Source: Peteryoungia algae
GTDB lineage: Bacteria; Pseudomonadota; Alphaproteobacteria; Rhizobiales; Rhizobiaceae
Reading direction: 5' to 3'
NCBI RefSeq assembly: GCF_030369675.1
Contig: NZ_CP128477.1
Location: 1,364,001 to 1,428,000 of the forward strand
DNA: 64,000 nt
Both the position numbers and the translations under genes were made by a program. Of this stretch, positions 28,167 to 36,209 are shown in pieces. Numbering within the stretch: the first letter of the stretch is position 1; the number at the start of each line of letters is the position of its first letter. Below the pieces are notes generated by a model. The model saw nothing but the letters and a program-made list of their open reading frames with translations. It searched no databases and had not been told where the DNA came from.

Positions 28167-28186
28167 AGGGCCGGGAAACCGGCCCT
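28167..28186 (-). terminator. Terminator after the SIMPL-domain gene
   Basis: Stem AGGGCCGG-gaaa-CCGGCCCT between convergent genes. Read on the minus strand it is followed by TTTTTGCATTTT, a good T run for the gene ending at 28214. On the plus strand the tail is CTCTCT, so termination there is weaker. Confidence 0.75.
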
Positions 28187-28213
28187 CTCTCGTTCCACTG
28201 ACCGGTGGCGCGT

Positions 28214-28957
28214 TTATTGCTCGATGGCATAGGTGATGTTGACGGTCACCGTGTAGCGGTTTTCGCCCGACGCGATGGGCAGCGATTCGTCCATGCGCTT
28301 GGCCATTGGGGCCGCCGCATACATCTGCGGCATCGGCTGGGCGAAATTCTCCGAAATCTCGATGATCCGACCGAGTTTCACGCCGGCAGCCTCCGTGAGC
28401 GTCTTCGCCTTGGCGGCAGCCTTCTCGACAGCAAGCTTGCGTGCGGCTTCGACGGTCTCCTCCGGATCGTCATTGGTGAAGCTGATCCCACCACCCTGGT
28501 TGACGCCGAGCTTGACCGAGCGATCGATAATCGCGCCGAGCTTGCTGAGATCGCGCACCCGAACCGTGAGCCCGTTGCTCACGGTATAACCCACGATCAC
28601 AGGCGCCTCATAGGTTCCGTCAGGCTTGTTCTCCTGCCGATACTTGGGCTGGATCGAGAAATCGGCGGTCTGCAGATCCTTGTCCGCAATGCCCTGCCCC
28701 TTCAGATCGGTCAGCACATCCGCCATGGCGGCGCTGTTGGCCGTGAGTGCCTCGCCAGCCGTCTGCGCATCGCGCACGACTGAAAGCGAAATGACCGCCA
28801 TGTCGGGCGCAATCGTCGCCTCCCCCTCGCCCGATACCATGATCGTCGCCTCGCGGCGCTCGGTTTCGGCGGCAAACACCGGCGCAACGAAGCCGGCCGA
28901 TAGAACAGACCCCGAGAGCGTCGTTGCAATGACGAGGCCGCGTGTGAATTTCAGCAT
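28214..28957 (-). CDS. SIMPL-domain (DUF541) periplasmic protein
   Basis: A 247-residue exported protein. Signal peptide at about 1-29 (ATTLSGSVLSAGFVAPVFA). The remainder is the SIMPL/DUF541 domain: ATIMVSGEGEATIAPDMAVISLSV at the start, FSIQPKYRQENKPDG and YTVSNGLTVRVRDLSKLGAIIDRSVKLGVNQGGGISFTNDD in the middle, and ARKLAVEKAAAKAKTLTEAAGVKLGRI near the end. These proteins (YggE, BP26/Omp28 of Brucella) form oligomers in the periplasm or outer membrane and have been linked to oxidative stress resistance. No operon partner is evident. Confidence 0.92.
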   Translation of the reverse strand: MLKFTRGLVIATTLSGSVLSAGFVAPVFAAETERREATIMVSGEGEATIAPDMAVISLSVVRDAQTAGEALTANSAAMADVLTDLKGQGIADKDLQTADFSIQPKYRQENKPDGTYEAPVIVGYTVSNGLTVRVRDLSKLGAIIDRSVKLGVNQGGGISFTNDDPEETVEAARKLAVEKAAAKAKTLTEAAGVKLGRIIEISENFAQPMPQMYAAAPMAKRMDESLPIASGENRYTVTVNITYAIEQ

Positions 28958-29147
28958 GTGATATTCCTTTGTCCCTCAGTGCCGGCGGACCATTTCGTCT
29001 CTGCCGGCACAATGCCCTTCCAGCCTCTGTGATGACGCGTGATTGTGAAGCCATTGCGGCAGAGACTTGTCGCATACCGCAAATTGCGTTAGAGCCCGTG
29101 ACCGGAGCGGGGTGACCATAACCCGCCCGACGGCTTCACGCCGGGCT

Positions 29148-29223
29148 GGGCCTGTAGCTCAATGGTTAGAGCCGGCGGCTCATAACCGCTTGGTTGGGGG
29201 TTCGAGTCCCTCCGGGCCCACCA
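29148..29223 (+). tRNA. tRNA with CAT anticodon, probably tRNA-Ile2 (lysidine-modified)
   Basis: A complete 76-base cloverleaf with encoded CCA. The acceptor stem pairs GGGCCTG with CGGGCCC, the D arm has GCTC/GAGC, the anticodon stem GGCGG/CCGCT encloses the loop CTCATAA, and the T arm is GGGGG-TTCGAGT-CCCTC. The anticodon is CAT at 29181-29183. The CGCTTGGT variable region resembles bacterial tRNA-Ile2 (k2CAU) rather than initiator or elongator Met, but modification by TilS cannot be read from DNA. The 3' half is overlapped on the other strand by the end of the GumC/Wzz-type gene. Confidence 0.93.
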
Positions 29224-30889
29224 TTTGCTTTCTCGGCATCAACCGGAACAGCGCAAATCCAGCAGCCAGAACGATCCCCAGGCCGAGGCCGAAGAGGCCG
29301 CCGCCGAAGGCGCCGGCCATCAGCAGAACCTTGCGGCCTGGACCGTCGGGCCCTTGCGCCGGGAAGGCTTCGGCGACAATGCGGACATTGCTTGAGTAGA
29401 GGCTCATCTCGGCCGCCGTCTCCTCGCTGCGCTTCAGCACGGCCTCGTAGACGTCGCGTGCGGCCTTGGCCTTGCGCTCCAGCTCGCTGAGTTCGATCAG
29501 CGCCGTCGAATTGGTGGTCTGGGATGCCTTCTGGACATTGAGTTCCTTGAGGATGTCGGCCTCTTCCTTTTGCGCCGACTCATAAGCACTGCGCGAAGCG
29601 ACCACCATGCGCTCGAGTTCCAGGCGGATCTGCCGCTCGATATCGCCGAGCGACGCCTTGGCCGACTGCAATTGTGGATGCCGCGGCCCGAGCCGCTCGG
29701 TCAGGCTGCTCACATTGGCCGAAAGGCTCGCATATTGATTGCGGAGATCTCCGAGCGTTCTCGACGCCGCCGCGTCACCGACGAGAACATCATTGATGTC
29801 GAGCCTGGACACGGTGTCGAGCTGCGCCTTGGCCTCGATGATCTTCTGTTGTGCGGCAACGAGCAGGTCGTCGAGCGACTGCAGACGCTTGTCGGCGATC
29901 TGGTCACCACCCACGGCGAAGAGATCGTTCTGTGAAGTGAAGGCGCGCACCTCGGCCTCGGCGGTGATCACCGCCTTGCGGAGCGCCGTCAGCTGGTTGA
30001 CCAGGCTCGTATTGACGCTTCCGAAACTGTCCTCGGCATTGACGCGGCTGTCCTTGAGATAGGCAGCAACCAGCGAATTGGCGATCGCGGCAGACTTTTC
30101 AGCCTCCCTCGTCGTCACCTTCACCTGAAAGATGAACGTGCCCTCCTGGCGCGACACCAGGATTTGCTTCTGCAGGTTGGTGATCACCTTGTTCATGTCA
30201 GTGGCGGCATTATCCGAGGAGCGATCGAGAAACTCGGGATCCGACATGAGCTTCAGATTGCCGGCGATGGTCTCCAGGACTGTGCGGGATGTGATGATCT
30301 GCGTCTGGCTGTCGATCGTCGCATTGAGCACTTCCGGCGACGTCGCCCTGTCGTTCTCGACGAGTTCCACCGCAAGCTTCTGCGGATCGAAATAGAGCGT
30401 CGCGGTCGCGCTGTACTTTTGGGCCAGCAGCGTCGTCATGGCACCGCCTGCGAGCGCGCAGACGATGGCACCAGCAAGAACCGCCCTGCGATACTTCCAG
30501 GCAGCGAGCGCGACGAATTTCAGGTCGATCACCAGCGGCGTATCGGACGTGGGCACCGGCGGCTGCACCACTGCCGGGCGCTCGTCCCGCGCGGGCTCGT
30601 TTACCGGGTCGCGATGTGCATCCCCCCGGACAGTCTCTGGCGCGTCATTGCCGCCCGAGAGGTCCCAGCCAAATCGTTCCCGGGCCCGCTGCTCGATATC
30701 ATCCATGGTGAGCGGCCGGCGGGACTGCGGCTCACGCACCTCGCGCTCGTCGACGGACGTGCCGAGATAACGGCGCAAGCTGACATTCCCGCCACCTGCA
30801 GGAGACGTCGGCTGTGCGTCCGCCTCACGACGCCCAGGTTCGAATTCGCTCATCCCTCGCGTCAGATCTTTCACGATTGGCTTGCCCAT
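29180..30889 (-). CDS. Wzz/GumC-type polysaccharide chain-length/export protein, without kinase domain
   Basis: A 569-residue inner-membrane protein. A long charged cytoplasmic N-terminus (about 1-120) precedes the first membrane helix (about 135-156), a Wzz domain (YSATATLYFDPQKLAVELVEND), long coiled-coil helices (about 270-500) and a second helix (about 525-548). There is no Walker A tyrosine kinase domain, unlike ExoP. It would regulate polymer length or export for the Wzy-dependent system encoded upstream. The last 13 residues (VGPEGLEPPTKRL) are antisense translation of the tRNA, and the stop codon lies inside the anticodon loop. The start lacks a strong ribosome-binding site, and an ATG 12 codons later is an alternative. 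Confidence 0.88.
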   Translation of the reverse strand: MGKPIVKDLTRGMSEFEPGRREADAQPTSPAGGGNVSLRRYLGTSVDEREVREPQSRRPLTMDDIEQRARERFGWDLSGGNDAPETVRGDAHRDPVNEPARDERPAVVQPPVPTSDTPLVIDLKFVALAAWKYRRAVLAGAIVCALAGGAMTTLLAQKYSATATLYFDPQKLAVELVENDRATSPEVLNATIDSQTQIITSRTVLETIAGNLKLMSDPEFLDRSSDNAATDMNKVITNLQKQILVSRQEGTFIFQVKVTTREAEKSAAIANSLVAAYLKDSRVNAEDSFGSVNTSLVNQLTALRKAVITAEAEVRAFTSQNDLFAVGGDQIADKRLQSLDDLLVAAQQKIIEAKAQLDTVSRLDINDVLVGDAAASRTLGDLRNQYASLSANVSSLTERLGPRHPQLQSAKASLGDIERQIRLELERMVVASRSAYESAQKEEADILKELNVQKASQTTNSTALIELSELERKAKAARDVYEAVLKRSEETAAEMSLYSSNVRIVAEAFPAQGPDGPGRKVLLMAGAFGGGLFGLGLGIVLAAGFALFRLMPRKQMVGPEGLEPPTKRL

Positions 30890-30965
30890 GCATGTAGAGG
30901 TCCAGCGGGGGCTTGCGAGCCGCCCGTTTCTTGCTGAACTATGAGTATTTACGGTTAATTAAGTC

Positions 30966-32060
30966 TTATCCAGCGGGCGGAATACGCAGGCATGACCCCG
31001 GATCTGTGGCATCGGGTTTGAGAGCCGGTAGAAGCACGGAAAGCTGGGCACGATCGCCCTCCGCTGTCGGCTGGATATTGTTGCCCTCCTCGGGCGACCA
31101 CCAGTCCCCGCCGGCCCAATAGGTCCAGCCGAGCCAGACGTCGGAATGGCTCGCCATGTGATCTGTCATCCGCGTCAGACCGGCCAGGCAGTCGGCATCC
31201 TTTGATCCGCCGAACTCGCCGAGAAAGGCACGCTTGCCGTGGAGGCGCAGCCAATCCGAGAGTTTCTCCATCCCGTCGACCGCCAGGTCCGCATTGACGC
31301 AAGCCTCGTTCGTGCCCGACAGATCCTTGTCCATGTACTGGTGAACTTCGAAGGCGTAATTGTCGATCGGATCGATGATGCCGAGCATCGTCTTTGCATT
31401 CGATCCCTGGCCGAAATCCTCAGGCCACGTCACCACGCCGCTCCAGTGGGTCCCGGGCACAAGGATGAGATTGCGCGCACCGACGGCACGAATGCCGGCA
31501 ATCGCCTGGTTTGCCGCATCGAGCCAGACGGCCGGTGGAATATCATGCGGCTCGTTCATCAACCCGAAGCCGATCCCGTCCTCATTGGCAAACTCGGCCG
31601 CAAGCCGGATCCAGAATTGTGCGAACTGTCGCGGCGAGACCTCGGCGGACCCGATGTTGTTGCCCGAATAATAGCCGAAATTATGTGGATCGAGGATGAT
31701 GAGGAAACCCTTGTCCCTCAAGCCCGCGACGCTGGTCTTCAGACGTTCGAGCTCGGTGCGCTCGAAGGCCTCGCCCAGCCGCGGCTGGAGGCGTTCCCAC
31801 TTGAAGGGCAGACGGACGGTATCGAACCCCTTGTCGGCGAAGTAGGAGACCGTGGAGGCCGAGGGGTAAGTGAAGTTCACCCCCTCGACACCGTCGAACT
31901 CGCCATATTCGGCACCCGAAATATTCAATCCGCGAAAGCAGAGATCGGCGGGCCCGGCAGAGGCAGAGCTTGCAACAAACCCCGCCAGCAGGCCTGACAG
32001 AACAGCGCGACCGCGCAGCGAATTTAAAGCCCTCAGATGCATGTCGGCGTCCCATCTCAT
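30966..32060 (-). CDS. Secreted glycoside hydrolase family 5 (cellulase-type) endoglucanase
   Basis: A 364-residue protein. The start at 32058-32060 overlaps the acyltransferase stop codon (ATGA). The signal peptide is at about 10-35 (GRAVLSGLLAGFVASSASAG). GH5 features: GLNISGAEYGE near the N-terminus, DTVRLPFKWERLQP, LIILDPHNFG, the acid/base Glu170 in GLMNEPHD, EVHQYMDKD, and the nucleophile Glu282 in AFLGEFGG. The enzyme should cleave beta-1,4-glucan-like chains. Placed between an acyltransferase and a Wzz gene, it may trim the cell's own polysaccharide, as ExoK/ExsH do for succinoglycan, rather than feed on cellulose. Confidence 0.92.
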   Translation of the reverse strand: MRWDADMHLRALNSLRGRAVLSGLLAGFVASSASAGPADLCFRGLNISGAEYGEFDGVEGVNFTYPSASTVSYFADKGFDTVRLPFKWERLQPRLGEAFERTELERLKTSVAGLRDKGFLIILDPHNFGYYSGNNIGSAEVSPRQFAQFWIRLAAEFANEDGIGFGLMNEPHDIPPAVWLDAANQAIAGIRAVGARNLILVPGTHWSGVVTWPEDFGQGSNAKTMLGIIDPIDNYAFEVHQYMDKDLSGTNEACVNADLAVDGMEKLSDWLRLHGKRAFLGEFGGSKDADCLAGLTRMTDHMASHSDVWLGWTYWAGGDWWSPEEGNNIQPTAEGDRAQLSVLLPALKPDATDPGSCLRIPPAG

Positions 32061-33109
32061 ACGTTTCTGACCTTTGCCGGCCGAACGAAACGCGGCAGGT
32101 TGCCCGATGACAGAATGCGTCCGACCGGAACCTCGAAGAGAAAGTAGCTGGCAAGGCCAACGGCGGTGGACATGGCCATCATCAGCACGACGAAGAGCGT
32201 GTCGCTCTGCAGCGTGCCGATCACCCAAGGGTAGATCATGCGGGAACCCGCCAGTGTGAAGATGTGGGTGAGGTAGATGGAATAGGAGGCATCGCCGAGT
32301 AGCCTCAGCCAACGCCAGGCCTTGAGATCCGGGATGCGGATCGCGGTGGAGAAAAAGATGATGAGGGCTGCCGGCATGCCGATCGTGATCAGGCGCGGCA
32401 GATCGAAGTCGTTATAGTCGTTAAAGACGAGCACGCCAAAGCCGAGTGCTACGCCGACAGCGACGACGGGGGCGGCAAGGGAGACCCCTGCCTTGTAGAT
32501 GCGGCCCAGGACCATGCCGGCGACGAATTCGAAGATCACCGTATCACCGTAGAAGCGGGCAGCCGTGCTCTCGGGGACAAGATTGGCGACGAGAAAGACG
32601 CTGCCGATCAGCGCTGTGACCGCCACGATGCGATGTCGCACCGGCACGAGCAGGCAGAGGCCGAACAGGAGGTAGAAATACATCTCGTAGTTCAGCGTCC
32701 AGCCCGGCACGATGAGCGGCGCGATCATCTCGCCTGCCGGGTCGGCCGGATGAAGCCACGGCAGGAAAGCAAGCGAGGCAAGAATATGCGGCACGTCGAA
32801 CTGGGTGGTTCTGAGGATTTGCGGAACGATCAGGGCGACGAAAGCGGCAGCCAGCGTAACGGCCCAATAGAGGGGCACCACACGGCGGACACGCTTCCAC
32901 CAGAAGTCGGCAACGGACTGCGGCTTGTCCGACGTCGTGATCCACATGACGAAACCGCTGAGAACGAAAAAGAGATCGACGCCACTCTTGCCGAAGAGAC
33001 CGTCCGTGATCGGGGCATCCGGATTGAGGTTCTCCAGCTGCAGGATCGCATGGAAATAGACGACGAGAAGAGCTGCGATCGCCCTGATATACTGCAGTTG
33101 AACGCACAT
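32057..33109 (-). CDS. Acyltransferase family 3 (OafA/ExoZ-like) membrane protein
   Basis: A 350-residue integral membrane acyltransferase. The family opening YIRAIAALLVVYFH contains the conserved Arg/His region. KSGVDLFFVLSGFVMW, PLYWAVTLAAAFVALI and PGWTLNYEMYFYLLF are typical, with about ten helices in all. It probably adds acetyl or succinyl groups to the polysaccharide made by this operon. The start MCVQLQYIRA (33107-33109) is chosen by family length; no clear ribosome-binding site is seen and the frame is open further upstream. Its stop codon overlaps the start of the GH5 gene. Confidence 0.9.
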   Translation of the reverse strand: MCVQLQYIRAIAALLVVYFHAILQLENLNPDAPITDGLFGKSGVDLFFVLSGFVMWITTSDKPQSVADFWWKRVRRVVPLYWAVTLAAAFVALIVPQILRTTQFDVPHILASLAFLPWLHPADPAGEMIAPLIVPGWTLNYEMYFYLLFGLCLLVPVRHRIVAVTALIGSVFLVANLVPESTAARFYGDTVIFEFVAGMVLGRIYKAGVSLAAPVVAVGVALGFGVLVFNDYNDFDLPRLITIGMPAALIIFFSTAIRIPDLKAWRWLRLLGDASYSIYLTHIFTLAGSRMIYPWVIGTLQSDTLFVVLMMAMSTAVGLASYFLFEVPVGRILSSGNLPRFVRPAKVRNV

Positions 33110-33201
33110 GAGGAATGGCAATCCGTCGGACGGAGGCGTGGACCGTGGATCGGTTATAGCCTGGGACGCGTCAGTTTGTCCCCGCAGACCTTGCAATGCG
33201 G

Positions 33202-34434
33202 TTAATGGGTTTCCGGCTCGGCAATGCGCATCTGGCCCACAAGCAGCCAGAGAAGTGCCGCCACTTTGATCGAAAAGATCGCCGTCCCCCCGATCATCAT
33301 GTTGAGGAAGATGAAAATGCCGAGTGCAAAGGCGCAACGCTTCTGCGCCGCGGTCTGCCCTGCCGGATAAAAACTGACAAACAGCCAGAAGGCCACAAGC
33401 CCGAACACGGTGCTGGCATTGATCACATAGATATAGCCGCTATCGGCAAAGCTTGCGACGTTGCGCACATCGAGCGCCAGCAGCTCGATGAAGTCGAGGC
33501 TGAAGAAGCCCTTCATGGTGAGCACGATCCGTCCATCGAACGTGTCGCCGCTCGCATCCGGACGCATCAGGTAGACCAGGGCCCCGGCGATGATGATCGC
33601 AGGCATGATCAAAGGCCTGATGCCGTTGGTGGCCTTCGGAAACAGGAAATAGCCGAAGAGGCAGATAAGCGAGAAGGCCAGCATGCTGCGCGAATCATTG
33701 GTCAGCAGGATGAAGGCGACCGTGGCGAGGATCAGCACGCGGTCGAATCGCGTGACTTGGCGGAAGCGGCTGACGAGATAGACGCACAGCACGCCGGAGA
33801 AATTGGCAAGCGAGACCTGTTCGAGAAACAGGGACGAAGTCCGGTGGTCGCTGAGCCCGAACGAGAACCGCCCGGGAATATTGATCGCGTTCTGAAAGAT
33901 CTTCGCCCCGCCGAACGCGATCTGCTCGAGACCACGCGTATTGGTGAAATAGAGGGCCGGATAGAACAGGTCCTCATAGAGGCTGGTGAAGAAGATCTCG
34001 ACCAGCAGGACCGAGAGGATGAAGAGGCAGCACACCCGGAATACAAAGGCGAGACTGCGACCGTCGGTCGTCATGCCGAGCTGGCAGAAGACCGCGATGA
34101 CCAGCACGTTGCGGAAAAAATCCACGAACAGCATGCCATTGGCGGCAGAGGTATAGAGCATGACCAGCGCAAAGAAGCCGACCAGCGCAACAATCGGCAG
34201 CGCCTCCTCCGAAAGACCGCGATGGAGCAGATAGAGCAATGTGACGAAGAGGAGCGTGATCTCGACAAGCGCGACATGGGCAAAGCCGAGCGGCATCACA
34301 TGTGCATTGATGATCGCGAGAAAGCCATTGTACATCACCGCCAACGGCACCACGACGCGCACGAGCCTGCCGTGCTGCCGGACGGGCTCGGATACAGACC
34401 GCGTCTGCGGATCGTGAAGGGTGCCGATATTCAT
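33202..34434 (-). CDS. Wzy/O-antigen-polymerase-like membrane protein
   Basis: About 410 residues with roughly ten to twelve hydrophobic helices. A large hydrophilic loop in the middle (FYPALYFTNTRGLEQIAFGG ... FSFGLSDHRTSSLFLEQVSLANFSGVL) and the later LLTNDSRSMLAF motif are typical of Wzy/WaaL-like polymerases. It is the first gene of the minus-strand operon with acyltransferase, GH5 and Wzz, so it likely polymerises the repeat units. The start at 34434 is uncertain: an in-frame ATG at 34461 is equally possible and neither has a good ribosome-binding site. Wzy proteins share little sequence, so the call rests on topology and context. Confidence 0.75.
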   Translation of the reverse strand: MNIGTLHDPQTRSVSEPVRQHGRLVRVVVPLAVMYNGFLAIINAHVMPLGFAHVALVEITLLFVTLLYLLHRGLSEEALPIVALVGFFALVMLYTSAANGMLFVDFFRNVLVIAVFCQLGMTTDGRSLAFVFRVCCLFILSVLLVEIFFTSLYEDLFYPALYFTNTRGLEQIAFGGAKIFQNAINIPGRFSFGLSDHRTSSLFLEQVSLANFSGVLCVYLVSRFRQVTRFDRVLILATVAFILLTNDSRSMLAFSLICLFGYFLFPKATNGIRPLIMPAIIIAGALVYLMRPDASGDTFDGRIVLTMKGFFSLDFIELLALDVRNVASFADSGYIYVINASTVFGLVAFWLFVSFYPAGQTAAQKRCAFALGIFIFLNMMIGGTAIFSIKVAALLWLLVGQMRIAEPETH

Positions 34435-34461
34435 GGGCCAGAGGTAACCGACTCGCGGCAT

Positions 34462-35126
34462 GGCGAGAAGTGGAATGCCGAGTTCACTTCGAGGTTAACC
34501 GCGCCTTATAGATTAAAAATAGGACACCCTGGTTGTGCTCCAGGCCTTTATATGAGCCACTCGCCCGATCAGGGCTGAAGAATGCCATGCCCCGGAGAAT
34601 TGCGGCATTCGGTGGGACTCTCCACCAGGTGGCCAAGCGCTACCAGCGTTTTCAGGCACGTAGCTAAGTCTTTATATCAGAAGGGAGAGTAGCGCTACAC
34701 CACGGTGTACACGAAGGTGTACCGCACACGATACTGACCCACTCTCACCCAGGTGAAAACAGCGTTAGAGAGAGGCGAATGAAGAGTGAGCTGTCCTCGT
34801 CTCGGAAACGTCGGGAGTCCCAAGGATGGCCACTGCCCTTTAGTCAGGAGCGCTTTGCTTGGTGGACGACCGATCTTGGTTAGCACAGCCTGTTGCTGCA
34901 TACGCGTCCGAGTGCTACCGAGCCTTCGGGACGACATACAAAGGGCACCGCAGCCATTTGGGCCAAACGGGGATCGGCATAGCTTGAACTTGACATTTAT
35001 ATTGCGTAGCTGCTGCCGAACATTTTTACCGGCCGCTGTCGCCGGCTCATATCGCGCACTATCGGCCCAAGCAGGTCGTCTGGCGTCAGCCAGATCCCAT
35101 TCTTCAAACCTTCAGTAGGACCTTCC
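34462..35126. other. 665-base divergent intergenic region at the boundary of the AT-richer polysaccharide locus
   Basis: No supported gene. The region separates the minus-strand Wzy operon from the plus-strand GT2 gene. It contains two direct copies of GGTGTAC 12 bases apart (34704-34710 and 34716-34722) and an isolated TTGACA at 34990-34995 without a convincing -10. On the minus strand, AT-rich TTTTTAATCTATAAG near 34510 could belong to the Wzy operon promoter. A 34-codon frame around 34780 has no recognisable product. Confidence 0.6.
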
Positions 35127-36209
35127 GTGCCTTCCAACCGCGTCTCCATCGTTGCCCCGACCTACAACGAGGTTGCAAACGTCGTGCCATTCGCCGAGCG
35201 AGTGAAGTCGGCGCTCGTGGACTTCGATTGGGAACTCCTTTTTGTCGATGACAATTCAGCTGATGGCACAGCCCGCAAGGTTTTCGAATAAGGGGTCACG
35301 GAGCCACGGGTCCGCCCGATCGTACGTTTTACCGATCGGGGCCTTGCCAAATCGAGCATCCAGGGCCTGCTCTCCGCCAAGGGTGACTTCCTTTGTGTAA
35401 TGGATGCTGATGGTCAACATGATCCGGCTGTCCTGATCGAGATGATCGAGCGCATGGATCGTGATGACCTGGACATCGTGAGCGCCGCCCGGCGCCTGGA
35501 AGACGACCAGGCTTTGGAAGGGCTCTCGCCGCTCCGTCGGCGACTGTCGCAGATCGGTAACGCGCTAAGCAGCTTTGTCATCGGACGAAAACTCTCTGAT
35601 CCGCTGACTGGATTCTTTCTCATCCGGCGTGACCGCTTTCTCGAGATAGCACCCAAGCTCGGCGACCCTGGCTTCAAGTTGCTTCTCGACATTCTGTATT
35701 CCGACAAGACCCTTCGCCACGGAGAGGTATATTTCGACTTCGGCACTCGCCTGCATGGCAGTTCGAAACTGGACAGCTACGTCCTGTGGAAGTTTGCGAC
35801 TTTCCTGATGAGCAAGATGACCAAAGGCATTGTGCCTGCGAACCTCATCTCCTTCCTGTTCGTCGGTGGCTCCGGTGTCTTCGTTCATTTTGCAGTCCTT
35901 TATTCGGTACTAGCAATGTCGACGTCATTCGCGACAGCACAGACGATTGCAACATTGGTGGCGGCCACCAGCAACTTCCTGCTGAATAACCTGCTGACCT
36001 TCCAGGACAGACGTCTGCGTGTGACCCGTTTGATTTCGGGCTATTTGAAGTTCCTGGCGGTCTCGGCGGTTGGCATCGTAGCGAAGGTCTCGGCCGCAAC
36101 GCTCGCCTATGAAAACCTGATCCATGTCGTCTTCATCGCCACCCTTGCGGGCATCGCGATCAACACCGTCTGGAAATTTGTCATCGCCAACAGGTTCATC
36201 TGGAAATGA
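35127..36209 (+). pseudogene. GT2 (DPM1-like) polyprenol-phosphate glycosyltransferase fused to GtrA domain, broken by one in-frame stop
   Basis: From GTG 35127 (AGTAGGA upstream) to TGA 36207-36209 there is one continuous frame of 360 codons interrupted only by TAA at 35289-35291 (codon 55). Before the stop it reads RVSIVAPTYNEVANV and LLFVDDNSADGTA, the nucleotide-sugar-binding part of GT2. After it, RGLAKSSIQGLLSAKGDF and VMDADGQHDP continue the same domain, followed by a C-terminal GtrA-like four-helix membrane domain (from about residue 235). An internal ATG at 35400 could start the rest, but that product would lack the donor-binding residues. The intact gene would charge a polyprenyl phosphate with a sugar for the next gene's enzyme. 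Confidence 0.85.

Noticed and set aside
29148..29223. Calling the tRNA as initiator or elongator tRNA-Met
   Set aside because: The anticodon CAT permits it, but the anticodon stem and variable region resemble tRNA-Ile2, and the acceptor start is fully paired, unlike initiator tRNA. Still, lysidine modification cannot be seen in DNA.
33196..34578. A 460-codon plus-strand open frame antisense to the Wzy-like gene
   Set aside because: Extremely charged, low-complexity translation typical of the complement of a membrane protein gene.
34780..34884. A 34-codon plus-strand peptide with a segment reminiscent of an NRPS condensation-domain start
   Set aside because: Too short, the resemblance is a few residues, and there is no ribosome-binding site or continuation.
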